NCBI GenBank assembly: GCA_002490835.1
Contig: DKUU01000033.1
Span: 13,392 to 77,391, forward strand
Length of the DNA stretch: 64,000 bases
Source: Lachnospiraceae bacterium UBA7196
GTDB lineage: Bacteria; Bacillota; Clostridia; Lachnospirales; Lachnospiraceae
Reading direction: 5' to 3'
This document shows positions 33,240-41,627 of the stretch, piece after piece. The notes under the pieces are model-generated. The model did no database searches. It worked only from the letters and a program-made list of their open reading frames with translations, and was not told the origin of the DNA. How positions within the stretch are numbered: the stretch's first letter is position 1; each line of letters starts with the position of its first letter. Position numbers and translations under genes: made by a program.

Positions 33240-34601
33240 GTGAAGATCATAATAGCGGGAGACGGGAAGGTCGGCTCTACGCTGACGAGACAGTTGGTCG
33301 CGGAGGGGCATGACATCACGCTGATTGACGCGAAGGCGGAGGTTCTGGAAGTGAGCGAGGAGCGCTACGACCTGATGGCCATACAGGGAAACTGCGCTTC
33401 CATGGCGACCCTCTCCAGAGCAGGAGTGGAGGATGCGGATCTTTTGATCGTGATGACGGGGGCGGATGAAGTGAATCTGCTCTGCTGCACCATCGCGCAC
33501 GGTATGAATCCGAATCTCCACACCATAGCGAGAATCAGGAATCCGGAATACAAGGATCAGATCTATCAGATGCGTCATTTGTTTGGATTGTCCATGGTGG
33601 TCAATCCGGAACGGCAGGCGGCGATCGAGATGGAGCGCCTGATCAAGTATCCGGGTTTTTTGAAGCGCGATACCTTTGCAAAGGGGAAGGTGGAAATCGT
33701 CGAGCTGCGGATCAAGGAGGATTCCAAGCTCTGTAATGTGGGTCTCTATGATTTGACCAATATAGTCAAATGCAAAATTCTGGTGTGTGCGGTGCTTAGG
33801 AACAGCAAAGCGGTCATCCCCGACGGTAACTTTATCCTGCAGGCGGGGGACAGGATATTTGTGACGGCTTCCACCAGAGAATTGACCGTGTTCCTCAAAA
33901 ATATAGGCATCATTACGCACAAGGCCAAACGGGTGCTGCTCTGCGGCGGCGGCAGGCTCAGCTATTATCTGTCGCAGCTTCTTGTTCAGGACGGCATTCA
34001 GGTGGAGATCATCGAGCAGGACTATGACAGGTGTATGTCTCTGGCGAATCAGCTTCCCGATGTGACCGTGGTACACGGCGATGCCAGCAACGAATTTTTG
34101 CTGGAACGGGAGGGAATCACGGAATGTGACGCGCTTGTCACATTGACCGGTGTGGACGAAATGAACTTATTTATTTCCCTGATCGGCAGCAATGCAGGCG
34201 TGCCGCAGATCATCACAAAGCTGGGAAGGCTCTCCAACAACAACATTCTGGAAACGCTGTCCGTGGGCAGCACCATCAGTCCCAAAGAGCTTTGCTGCAA
34301 TGACATCGTGCGCTATGTGCGGGCGATCCAGAACCAGAGCGGCGCCGCGCAGGCAGTCAACGTGATCGCGGACGGACAGGCGGAGGCTATTGAGTTCATT
34401 GTAGATGAAAATACGAAGCATTGTGAAGAACCGCTCAAGAAACTAAAGTTGAAGAAAAATATCCGTGTGGCGGGCATCAACAGGCACAATAGTTTTGAGA
34501 TACCAAACGGCGACTCTTTCTATCGGAAGGGGGACGCCGTGATCATCGTGACCGGCAGGGATGAAGTCATTTATCAGCTCAACGACATCTTTATGGCTTA
34601 G
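33240..34601 (+). CDS. trkA: Trk potassium uptake regulator TrkA
   Basis: A 453-residue cytoplasmic protein with two tandem RCK modules: Rossmann-fold NAD-binding domain GDGKVGSTLTRQL at the N-terminus, TrkA_C, a second Rossmann domain starting VLLCGGGRLSYYLSQLL (about residue 223; its glycine motif is less perfect) and a second TrkA_C. It gates the TrkH channel encoded next. The start is a GTG at 33240 with GGAGG 9 bases upstream. The operon order trkA-trkH with a 10-base gap is standard. Confidence 0.95.
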   Translation: MKIIIAGDGKVGSTLTRQLVAEGHDITLIDAKAEVLEVSEERYDLMAIQGNCASMATLSRAGVEDADLLIVMTGADEVNLLCCTIAHGMNPNLHTIARIRNPEYKDQIYQMRHLFGLSMVVNPERQAAIEMERLIKYPGFLKRDTFAKGKVEIVELRIKEDSKLCNVGLYDLTNIVKCKILVCAVLRNSKAVIPDGNFILQAGDRIFVTASTRELTVFLKNIGIITHKAKRVLLCGGGRLSYYLSQLLVQDGIQVEIIEQDYDRCMSLANQLPDVTVVHGDASNEFLLEREGITECDALVTLTGVDEMNLFISLIGSNAGVPQIITKLGRLSNNNILETLSVGSTISPKELCCNDIVRYVRAIQNQSGAAQAVNVIADGQAEAIEFIVDENTKHCEEPLKKLKLKKNIRVAGINRHNSFEIPNGDSFYRKGDAVIIVTGRDEVIYQLNDIFMA

Positions 34602-34611
34602 GGTGATTAGT

Positions 34612-36066
34612 ATGAATTATCGGATGATGGGAAAATTTATCAGCAGGATTTTGGTGGTGGAAGTGGTCTTTATGCTGCCTGCGCTGCTGATTGCCGTGTT
34701 TCATGGCGAAGAGAAGACTGTTTACGGATTTTTGACCGGTATAGTCATTACGTTGCTGACGGCGCTGGGCTTATATCTTTTATGCAGAAAGGCCAGAAAG
34801 GGATTTTATGCGAGAGAGGGGCTTGTCTGCGTGGGGGCGAGCTGGATCGTGATGAGTCTGCTGGGCTGTCTGCCCTTTTATTTTTCGGAGGAGATACCGC
34901 GCTTTGTCGATGCGCTCTTTGAGACGGTTTCCGGTTTTACGACGACCGGAGCATCCATTCTGCCGGAGGTGGAGACGCTTTCCAAGGGGAGCCTGTACTG
35001 GCGCAGCTTCACGCATTGGCTGGGCGGCATGGGCGTGTTGGTGTTCGTACTGGCGATCGGCAGGGGGCGTGAAAAGAGCGACGGTTATACCATGCACCTT
35101 TTAAGGGCGGAAAGCCCCGGCCCCAAGGTGGAAAAGCTGGTGCCGAAGATGAAAGATACCACGAAGATCCTTTACTTTATTTATGTATTTTTAACGATCA
35201 TTAATGTGATCTTTTTGTTGATTGGCGGGATGCCCCTGTTTGATGCGCTGTGTACGGCTTTTGGGACCGCGGGAACGGGCGGGTTCGGTATCAAGAATGA
35301 CAGCATAGCGGGCTACAGCCCCTATCTGCAAAATGTCTGCACGGTGTTCATGCTGCTGTTTGGCGTGAACTTTAGCTGCTATTATATGCTGGCGATCCGT
35401 CAGGTAAAGAATGTGTTTCGGGATGAGGAGCTGCGCTTTTATCTGGGGACAGTGCTTGCAAGTATCCTGCTTATTACATGGAATGTGCGGGGGTTCTATG
35501 CGACGATCGGGGAATCTTTCCGCCATGCGGCGTTTCAGGTGTCCAGCATCATAACCACTACGGGATTTGCCACTACGGATTTTGACCTCTGGCCAAGCTT
35601 TTCCAAAGCGATCCTCTTAGGACTTATGATCGTGGGCGCCTGCGCGGGCAGTACCGGCGGCGGTTTTAAGTGCGGCCGCGCATTGCTTTTGATTAAGAGC
35701 CTTAGGCGCAACGTGCGCCAGATCCTGCATCCGCGGAAGGTACAGGTAGTGCGCGTGAACGGACAGATGGTGACAGAGCGGGTGCTTGACAATACCAACG
35801 CTTATCTGGCGGCTTATGCCTTTATCATCGTATTCAGTTTCATTGTCATCTCCATAGACGGCTTTTCGCCGATGACGAATTTTTCGGCCGTGCTGGCCTG
35901 TTTCAACAATATCGGGCCGGGGTTTGAGAGTGTGGGGCCGACCTGCAATTTCGGGGATTACGGACTTTTGTCCAAGTCGCTCCTGATTGTGGATATGTTG
36001 GCGGGACGTTTGGAAATCTTTCCGATTCTGATCCTGTTTTCGAGAAGCACGTGGAGCGGAAAATAA
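34612..36066 (+). CDS. trkH: Trk-type potassium uptake channel TrkH
   Basis: A 484-residue membrane protein of the TrkH/KtrB class with the four pore loops: TVSGFTTTGASI, AFGTAGTGGFGIKNDS, ITTTGFATTDF and ACFNNIGPGFESVGP, each holding the filter glycine. Starts at 34612, 10 bases after trkA, following GGGTGATTAG. With TrkA it imports K+ using the membrane potential or sodium gradient. Length is typical for the family. Confidence 0.95.
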   Translation: MNYRMMGKFISRILVVEVVFMLPALLIAVFHGEEKTVYGFLTGIVITLLTALGLYLLCRKARKGFYAREGLVCVGASWIVMSLLGCLPFYFSEEIPRFVDALFETVSGFTTTGASILPEVETLSKGSLYWRSFTHWLGGMGVLVFVLAIGRGREKSDGYTMHLLRAESPGPKVEKLVPKMKDTTKILYFIYVFLTIINVIFLLIGGMPLFDALCTAFGTAGTGGFGIKNDSIAGYSPYLQNVCTVFMLLFGVNFSCYYMLAIRQVKNVFRDEELRFYLGTVLASILLITWNVRGFYATIGESFRHAAFQVSSIITTTGFATTDFDLWPSFSKAILLGLMIVGACAGSTGGGFKCGRALLLIKSLRRNVRQILHPRKVQVVRVNGQMVTERVLDNTNAYLAAYAFIIVFSFIVISIDGFSPMTNFSAVLACFNNIGPGFESVGPTCNFGDYGLLSKSLLIVDMLAGRLEIFPILILFSRSTWSGK

Positions 36067-36089
36067 GGAAATTCTTTTTTGTTTGTGTG

Positions 36090-36118
36090 TTGAGGGTTGG
36101 CTCCGGATATGGTAAGAT
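36090..36118 (+). promoter_or_regulatory. Promoter of the DUF6465 gene
   Basis: TTGAGG (36090-36095), 17 bases, TAAGAT (36113-36118). It starts 24 bases after trkH. Confidence 0.65.
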
Positions 36119-36192
36119 AGTTATAAAGCTAGGCAAAGGAAATAGAGCGTGTGTTATAAACGATGGCGGTTGTTTCGAGGAAGGAGAAGCAC

Positions 36193-36441
36193 ATGGAAGA
36201 GACAAAAGCAGTAAAGAAAAAGACGGAAGAAGTGGAAGAGGCGGCTACGGAAGTAATCTTGCAGTATCGGAATTACGAGGTCAATATGGCTGATGTGACC
36301 GAACGGGTCAAGGCTCATTATCTGGCAAAAGGTAATCAGCCCGACTCTTTAGAGAACATGCAGATTTATGTGAAGCCGGAGGATTTTACGGCCTACTATG
36401 TCATCAATGACAGTGTGGTGGGTAAGGTAAACCTCTTCTAA
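36193..36441 (+). CDS. Small DUF6465-type protein
   Basis: An 82-residue protein: charged Lys/Glu-rich N-terminus (about 25 residues) and a compact C-terminal part VILQYRNYEVNMADVTERVK to IYVKPEDFTAYYVINDSVVG. This pattern is that of the DUF6465 family common in Lachnospiraceae, whose function is unknown. ATG at 36193 follows AAGGAG; longer in-frame starts lack a site. It has its own promoter and faces the azlD gene. Confidence 0.75.
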   Translation: MEETKAVKKKTEEVEEAATEVILQYRNYEVNMADVTERVKAHYLAKGNQPDSLENMQIYVKPEDFTAYYVINDSVVGKVNLF

Positions 36442-36469
36442 GCGCCGGGCGCATAGCGGCGATCGGAAC

Positions 36470-36784
36470 TCAGAAAAAGACGAGTAAAAGTTCCACGATA
36501 AATGCCACGGCGCAGCAGAACACGGCCACCTGAAAGAGACTGCATCCCTTCCACGCAAGGAGGATGCCAGCGATCAGGGCGCAGAGTCCTGCGGCAGGTT
36601 CCTGTGTTGCTTCCATGATGGCGGGAAAGGTCATAACTGCAAGCGTGGCATAGGGTACATAAAAGAGAAAGGACCGCAGCAGTTTATTCGTGATCTCCCG
36701 GCGAATCAGCGCCAGAGGCGTCATGCGGATCAGATAGGAGACTGCCGCCATCACCAGAAGATAGATCCAGATATTGTGTTCCAT
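36470..36784 (-). CDS. azlD: AzlD branched-chain amino acid export subunit
   Basis: A 104-residue protein with three to four membrane helices, the small subunit of the AzlCD exporter (family segment VMAAVSYLIRMTPLALIRRE, PYATLAVMTFPAIM). The gene begins 2 bases after azlC ends, as usual for this pair. AzlCD exports branched-chain amino acids or analogues such as 4-azaleucine. Confidence 0.92.
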   Translation of the reverse strand: MEHNIWIYLLVMAAVSYLIRMTPLALIRREITNKLLRSFLFYVPYATLAVMTFPAIMEATQEPAAGLCALIAGILLAWKGCSLFQVAVFCCAVAFIVELLLVFF

Positions 36785-36786
36785 TT

Positions 36787-37551
36787 CTAAGATACCTTCG
36801 CTTTCTTTGAATCGTCGCCGGACTGCGGCGATTTTTCTTCGTTGTTGACTATATCGGTCGGAAACAGAACCGCAGCCGCCAGCGCCAGCGCGACCGTGAG
36901 CGCTATGGTCTTGATTCCTGTGGACAGGCCCGCAAACAGGGGCAGGCGGTTCACAAGATAACTTAACGCAAAGCCGATGGCCACGACGCCCGCGACCACC
37001 CGATTCTTACGGGCGGGTGGAATGATGATCGCTAAAAACATTCCGTAAAGTCCCACACTCAATGCGCTGACCACTCTGGTCGGCAGCACATTTCCCATGA
37101 TCACACCCAAAAAAGTACCGAATGCCCAGCCGGGGATCGCCACCACGATGGCGCCGTAGGCGTACCATGGATTTAAGTATCCCGGCTGCGCGATGCAGAT
37201 GCCAAAAATCTCATCCGTCACATCATAGGCGATGGCCATGCGATGACGCAGTGGCGTGTCAGGTTTCAGTTTTTGGCTGAGAGCACAGGACATCAGCAGG
37301 TAACGCGCATTGACTACCAGAGTCATTATTGCTGTCTCCAGATAGGTGCTGCCCGCGGCGATCAGCGCAAAGCCAGCGTATTCTCCAGCGGAGGCGTTGT
37401 TTAGCGCACTGGCAATGAGCGCCTGAATCGCGGAGAGTCCTGCTTTTTTTGCGGCGATGCCTAGCGTGAAGGCTACGGCAAAGTAGCCGAGCGCGATCGG
37501 GCTGCCGTCCCGCATTCCGTGCTGAAAGCAGGTTTTGTTTTCGGTCGTCAT
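36787..37551 (-). CDS. azlC: AzlC branched-chain amino acid export subunit
   Basis: A 254-residue membrane protein with about seven helices and the AzlC signatures DGSPIALGYFAVAFTLGIAA, NASAGEYAGFALIAAGSTYL and YDVTDEIFGI. A charged C-terminal tail faces the cytoplasm. First gene of the azlCD operon; it is transcribed away from the PadR operon across a 346-base gap with AATATTAT repeats, so shared control is possible. Confidence 0.93.
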   Translation of the reverse strand: MTTENKTCFQHGMRDGSPIALGYFAVAFTLGIAAKKAGLSAIQALIASALNNASAGEYAGFALIAAGSTYLETAIMTLVVNARYLLMSCALSQKLKPDTPLRHRMAIAYDVTDEIFGICIAQPGYLNPWYAYGAIVVAIPGWAFGTFLGVIMGNVLPTRVVSALSVGLYGMFLAIIIPPARKNRVVAGVVAIGFALSYLVNRLPLFAGLSTGIKTIALTVALALAAAVLFPTDIVNNEEKSPQSGDDSKKAKVS

Positions 37552-37662
37552 GGTGGGGAGAACTCCTTTGTACTTTCTATAGAAAAAGCAAGATTAAGTA
37601 TACCACCGCCGCGCAGGGAACGCAATCCGGAAAAGTTTTTTCTAAAAAAGTAAAAATAGTTG

Positions 37663-37750
37663 TTGACAAATAATATTATATGGCATATAGTATGCGTAGA
37701 AACAATATTATACCGCATATAATATTGCATGAACAAATAATATTATAAAC
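37663..37750 (+). promoter_or_regulatory. PadR promoter with AT-rich operator repeats
   Basis: TTGACA (37663-37668), 17 bases, TATAGT (37686-37691). The perfect inverted repeat CAATATTAT-N7-ATAATATTG (37703-37727) follows, and related AATATTAT copies overlap the spacer (37671) and lie at 37737. This fits autorepression by the PadR protein encoded next. Confidence 0.75.
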
Positions 37751-37897
37751 AAAAAAATCGCTGCCTGACGGCAATGATCCGAAATGTTTTGCACTGACAC
37801 GATTTCTGAATGGTTCGTAAACACACACGAAGGGAGGAACATTCCGAAAAGAGGATACTATATGAAATATGTAAAAAGGAAGAAAGGAGTCATCTAT

Positions 37898-38236
37898 ATG
37901 GTTTTTAACACAGGTGCGGCGCTGCTGGACGCGATCGTGCTGGCGGTGGTTTCCCATGAGCAGGAAGGGACCTACGGCTACAAGATCACACAGGAAGTGC
38001 GGCTGGTCATTGAAATTTCAGAGTCGACCCTGTATCCGGTGCTCAGAAGACTGCAAAAGGACGAATGTCTGGAAATCTACGACATGGAATGCGCGGGACG
38101 CAACAGGCGTTACTACAGGATTACCGAGAAAGGCCGGGCGCAGCTCAATCTTTATATCAGCGAATGGCATCGCTATGCGGCCAAGCTGAACAGTATTTTT
38201 GAGGGAGACATAAGGAGGGAAGTGAAGAATGGATAG
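37898..38236 (+). CDS. PadR-family transcriptional regulator
   Basis: A 112-residue winged-helix protein of the short PadR subfamily (LLDAIVLAVVSHEQEGTYGY, ESTLYPVLRRLQKDECLE, RNRRYYRITEKGR). ATG at 37898 is chosen for AAAGGAG 8 bases upstream; in-frame upstream ATGs are weaker. The gene overlaps the next by 8 bases, so regulator and envelope genes are coupled. In Firmicutes such PadR/HAAS operons respond to envelope stress; the ligand is unknown. Confidence 0.93.
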   Translation: MVFNTGAALLDAIVLAVVSHEQEGTYGYKITQEVRLVIEISESTLYPVLRRLQKDECLEIYDMECAGRNRRYYRITEKGRAQLNLYISEWHRYAAKLNSIFEGDIRREVKNG

Positions 38237-39161
38237 AGCGGAGTTTATGAGGAGGCTCTCGGATCTTTTGCAGGATGTACCGCCTGCGGAGCGGGAGGAA
38301 GCGATACAATACTATAACGATTACATCGACGACGCCGGCGAGGGCAATGAGGCAGGGATCATTGCTTCTCTGGGAACGCCGGAGGAACTGGCCAAGACGA
38401 TCAAGGCAGGGCTTATTGACGGCGGCAATGCGGGAGAGTTTACGGAGTCCGGTTTCCACGGGTATGAACAGAAGAGCAAATATCAAGTTATGTCAACTGA
38501 ACAGAAGCAGGCCGACGAGCAGGGTGGCGCACAGGAAGGCGCGCAGGCCAGTGCCGGGCAAAGCAGTTTCAGCGGCGGGCATACGGGCGGCGCGGCAAGT
38601 GCGGGCAGCACTTACGGATGGCAGTCGAATGCGGGGCAGAATGGCGCGGGAAACACATATGGCGCTTACGGACAGCAGAACAATGCAGGAAGCACGAACG
38701 GCGCTTACGGATGGCGGTCGAATGACGGGCAAAACGGCTATGGTCAGCAGACAGGAAAAAGCGGAAAGCCGGAAAGGTCCAGATCAGGCGGGGAGATTGC
38801 TCTCATCGTGATACTGGCGGTCTTAACCTGCCCCATTTGGATCGGGCTGCTGGGCGGACTGTTCGGGTGCATGATCGGATTGCTGTGTACGCTGCTGGGT
38901 CTCTTTATCGCCTTTTTGGCAGTGGGCGTGGTGCTTTTGGCAGTGGGTGTCGCTCTTGTCTGGTGCGGTATCGTAGGCATCTTTGGCGCGCCGCTTGCGG
39001 GATTTGCGCTGGTGGGCGTCGGACTGATCCTGATGGCTTTGGGGCTTGTCTTTACCTGCCTGATGGTGTGGACGGTAGGCGCCGCGATTCCCGCTTTGAT
39101 CAGGGGATGTGTGAATTTATGCAGCAGAATATTCCATAGAGGAAAGAAGATTGAAAATTAG
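38229..39161 (+). CDS. HAAS/DUF1700 membrane protein with Gly/Ser/Asn/Gln-rich linker
   Basis: A 310-residue protein. The N-terminal 65 residues are a HAAS (DUF1700) domain (FMRRLSDLLQDVPPAEREEA, YYNDYIDDAGEG). Residues about 90-180 form a low-complexity linker with repeated YGWQSN/YGAYGQQN units. Three to four hydrophobic helices fill the rest. HAAS proteins are the usual partners of PadR regulators. Translationally coupled to the PadR gene by an 8-base overlap. Confidence 0.87.
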   Translation: MDRAEFMRRLSDLLQDVPPAEREEAIQYYNDYIDDAGEGNEAGIIASLGTPEELAKTIKAGLIDGGNAGEFTESGFHGYEQKSKYQVMSTEQKQADEQGGAQEGAQASAGQSSFSGGHTGGAASAGSTYGWQSNAGQNGAGNTYGAYGQQNNAGSTNGAYGWRSNDGQNGYGQQTGKSGKPERSRSGGEIALIVILAVLTCPIWIGLLGGLFGCMIGLLCTLLGLFIAFLAVGVVLLAVGVALVWCGIVGIFGAPLAGFALVGVGLILMALGLVFTCLMVWTVGAAIPALIRGCVNLCSRIFHRGKKIEN

Positions 39162-39187
39162 GAGCAGCGAGGGAAAGGAGAAAAGGC

Positions 39188-40177
39188 ATGAATAAATTTA
39201 TGAGAGGATGTTTATTGACGGCGCTTACGATGTTCATCGTTGGCTGTGCGATCAGTCTCGTCTGCTGGATGTTTGGCGGGTTCAGACAGATCGATACGCT
39301 GAACAGTCTGGCGAGTATCCCGTTTTTCCATTATGAAGGACACGGATTGAATTGGTCGTTCGGTTTTCATGACGACAGCGAGTTTGGAAAGGATTGGGAA
39401 AAGGAGAAGTATCTGCGGATCAAGGATGGGGAAACGGTAAGCGTTCTGGCTTCTTACATTAAGGAACTTGATCTGGAATTGGGCGCCAGTACCCTGTATC
39501 TGCAGGAATCCGCGGACGATCAGATTTATATCCATGTGGACGGGAACAGACTGAAGCATTACTATCTGGTGGACGGTTCCACCCTGCGTATCAAAAATAC
39601 AGGACGGACGAAAATAACGGGAAAAAGTGATAAAGTGTGTCTGCAGCTTCCGAAGGATTTCGTGTTTGACGAGGCGGACGTGACCCTCGGCGCGAGCTTG
39701 ATGGAAGGCGGCGCGCTTCGCGCAGGAGACTTGAGTATAGAAGTGGGCGCGGGTACTTGCAGTCTGGATGAGATTTCCGGCAATGAGGTCAGTCTGGATG
39801 TGGGAGCAGGGGAAATTAAAACAAAGCTGTTGGATGCCGCGCAGCTCAAACTCAATGTGGGCGCGGGAGGGTTTCATTTAAAGGGCGTTTCGGTCACGCG
39901 GGAACTCGATCTGGAGCTGGGCATGGGCAACGCGGAGATCGACGGCACGGTCACGGGCAATATGAACGTGGACTGCGGCATGGGCAATGTGACCATGCGT
40001 CTTACGGGCAGCGAGGACGACCACGCTTACGAGGTGGACTGCGGCATGGGCAGTGTGGAGATTGGCGGCAGAAGCTTTGGCGGTCTTGCCACGGAGCAGA
40101 AGTGGAACAGTGGACAGGACAGTGTTTTTGAGATAGAATGCAATATGGGGAATGTGAAACTGTCGTTTGAGGATTAA
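39188..40177 (+). CDS. DUF4097 beta-strand-repeat envelope protein
   Basis: A 329-residue protein with one N-terminal membrane helix (about residues 8-28) and an extracellular beta-solenoid-like domain with repeats such as DLELGASTLYL, LSIEVGAGTCSLDEISG, ELDLELGMGNAEIDG and MNVDCGMGNVTMRL. This is the DUF4097 architecture. Third gene of the PadR operon after a 26-base gap with AAAGGAG before the ATG. Function unknown; an envelope-sensing or shielding role is inferred from company with PspC. Confidence 0.88.
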   Translation: MNKFMRGCLLTALTMFIVGCAISLVCWMFGGFRQIDTLNSLASIPFFHYEGHGLNWSFGFHDDSEFGKDWEKEKYLRIKDGETVSVLASYIKELDLELGASTLYLQESADDQIYIHVDGNRLKHYYLVDGSTLRIKNTGRTKITGKSDKVCLQLPKDFVFDEADVTLGASLMEGGALRAGDLSIEVGAGTCSLDEISGNEVSLDVGAGEIKTKLLDAAQLKLNVGAGGFHLKGVSVTRELDLELGMGNAEIDGTVTGNMNVDCGMGNVTMRLTGSEDDHAYEVDCGMGSVEIGGRSFGGLATEQKWNSGQDSVFEIECNMGNVKLSFED

Positions 40178-40206
40178 ATAGGAGGACAGATTGATAAAGG
40201 AGGACA

Positions 40207-40304
40207 GATTGAAAAATCACACTGATGTGCTGATTTTTCAATCGGGAGTTTGTGCAGAAGCGTCACAAACTCCTTGATCGCAGAGCAAAATCTGAAATTT
40301 TGCT
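40207..40304 (+). repeat. Three-hairpin element E6
   Basis: Three consecutive perfect hairpins: GATTGAAAAATCA/TGATTTTTCAATC (40207-40243), GGAGTTTGTG/CACAAACTCC (40245-40273) and AGCAAAAT/ATTTTGCT (40284-40304). The first two resemble E3 in order and in the CAATCGSGAG junction. A 15-base direct repeat AGGAGGACAGATTGA precedes it (40180, 40198). It separates the DUF4097 and PspC genes. Confidence 0.65.
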
Positions 40305-40347
40305 AGCGTTCCTCAGCAGAAAGCGCTTCGGAATGGAGGAAAATCAT

Positions 40348-40557
40348 ATGGATAACGGAATGAAAAGACTTATGCGCTCACGCGTAAACAGGATGCTGTG
40401 CGGTGTCTGCGGCGGCATTGGGGAATACCTGAATTTGGATCCGACGCTGGTTCGTCTGATCTGGGCGCTTTGCTCGCTGGCAAGCGTCGGCATGGGTGTA
40501 ATCCTCTACATCGTTGCGGCGGTGGTGATCCCGGAGGATGACGGGATTGTCGGGTAA
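40348..40557 (+). CDS. PspC domain protein
   Basis: A 69-residue PspC protein: MLCGVCGGIGEYLNLDPTLV followed by a membrane helix (LASVGMGVILYIVAAVVIP). The ATG at 40348 has GGAGGA 7 bases upstream. Fourth gene of the PadR-HAAS-DUF4097 cluster; E6 lies between it and DUF4097 and a terminator follows. PspC proteins act in membrane stress responses. Confidence 0.9.
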   Translation: MDNGMKRLMRSRVNRMLCGVCGGIGEYLNLDPTLVRLIWALCSLASVGMGVILYIVAAVVIPEDDGIVG

Positions 40558-40562
40558 GAGGA

Positions 40563-40602
40563 AGAGGATGGCTTACATTATGTAAACCATCCTCTCTTTT
40601 TG
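40563..40602 (+). terminator. Terminator of the PadR-PspC operon
   Basis: AGAGGATGG-TTACAT pairs with ATGTAA-CCATCCTCT, followed by CTTTTT. It may also serve the ECF gene on the opposite strand. Confidence 0.85.
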
Positions 40603-40625
40603 GTAATCTAAAATGTTTTGACTTT

Positions 40626-41240
40626 TCACGCATTCACGCCGGCGTTTTCCGCCTTCTTCCCAGCTATGGTAAAGAACAGCCCCGACTTTTTGAGTGCGGG
40701 CCGCACTGCGGAGTAGACGAGCACGGACACGATGGTGGAGGTCACCGCATTGATGGTGGTGGAGGCTACGTTCCATGCGAGCGTCAGCTCAGCCGCGGGT
40801 TTTCCGAGGATGACCAGCTTATAAAAATAGCCCACGAGTGGATCGAAGATCACATTAAAGAGCAGCCCGGAAACAGTCGCTGCTACGGTCCATTTCAAAA
40901 CTTTGGCGTTATCTGTCTCCGTGCTGATGTGTCCCAGTTTGTGAGCAACGATACCCGTAATCAGACCAATGCAGAATTTGAGGAGAAAGGTCTTTGGCGC
41001 GTAGATCACGTAGACCGGATCAAAGAGATCGCCGATGGTCATGCCAATCGCACCGCCTAAGCCCCCGTAGACGCCGCCAAGCAGCAAAGCGCCCAGCACG
41101 CAGACCGCGTTGCCAAGATGGATGGAGGTAGCGTCTCCGCCGGGTAGCGGAATTTTGATTTGCAAAAAGGTGAAAACCACGTAGGACAGGGCGGCAAAGA
41201 TGCCTGTAAACACCACTTTTAATAATTTTTCATTTTTCAT
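40626..41240 (-). CDS. ECF transporter substrate-binding (S) subunit
   Basis: A 204-residue membrane protein with about six helices. It begins LLKVVFTGIFAALSYVVFTF, with the Ala/Gly-rich first helix that S components use to dock on EcfT, and contains GNAVCVLGALLLGGVYGGLGGAIG. It captures a vitamin or similar micronutrient and works with a shared EcfAA'T module elsewhere. The substrate cannot be assigned; no known riboswitch is seen upstream. Confidence 0.87.
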   Translation of the reverse strand: MKNEKLLKVVFTGIFAALSYVVFTFLQIKIPLPGGDATSIHLGNAVCVLGALLLGGVYGGLGGAIGMTIGDLFDPVYVIYAPKTFLLKFCIGLITGIVAHKLGHISTETDNAKVLKWTVAATVSGLLFNVIFDPLVGYFYKLVILGKPAAELTLAWNVASTTINAVTSTIVSVLVYSAVRPALKKSGLFFTIAGKKAENAGVNA

Positions 41241-41452
41241 CGTAGCTGTTTCCTTTCGAAAGCGAAAATCTTTTTTGTTTCTTACTTTTCAGCCTGCGGC
41301 ATGGTAATCACAGAAGCTGTGATTTTCAGCGTACTGCCTGACGCGGACTGTGAAAGCTGTCTTTATTGTATCATTGAAGTGGCATTGCAAAAGTGCCAAA
41401 TTGAGAATTTTTAGCCATACCAGATAAAAAATTACTTCAATATCAGGGTCTT
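41241..41452. other. Non-coding gap upstream of the ECF S gene
   Basis: Holds a perfect hairpin AATCACAG-AAG-CTGTGATT (41306-41324) and a CAGCGTACTGCCTGACG-type stem candidate. On the minus strand this is the leader of the ECF gene. I do not recognise a TPP, preQ1, folate or cobalamin riboswitch. Otherwise nothing is seen. Confidence 0.4.
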
Positions 41453-41506
41453 CTTATGTTTATGCTATTTGCACAATTATGCTGGTGTTGAGATGAATTT
41501 CGCGAT
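41453..41506 (+). repeat. Solo copy of an E1 arm (E10)
   Basis: This stretch resembles the right arm of E1 (3724-3775): shared CTTATG, ATTATGCTATT/ATGTTATT, ACAATTA, GTTGAGA and TTTCGCGAT, about three quarters of positions. No inverted partner is found within 250 bases, so it appears to be a single decayed end. Confidence 0.55.
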
Positions 41507-41526
41507 TACCCTAAGGATATGTAGCC

Positions 41527-41555
41527 TTGTATGGCAAGTTGATAATAATTATGAT
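41527..41555 (+). promoter_or_regulatory. Promoter of the nucleoside phosphorylase gene
   Basis: TTGTAT (41527-41532), 17 bases, TATGAT (41550-41555), about 70 bases before the start codon. Confidence 0.55.
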
Positions 41556-41627
41556 ACACTAAAAAACATACAAATGATGAAACTGTGCAGTCTGTATGTT
41601 GTAAAAATTTTAGAGGAGGAGATTATT

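Noticed and set aside
41241..41452. Possible vitamin riboswitch upstream of the ECF S gene
   Set aside because: A hairpin is present, but no signature of TPP, preQ1, THF or cobalamin classes could be found.
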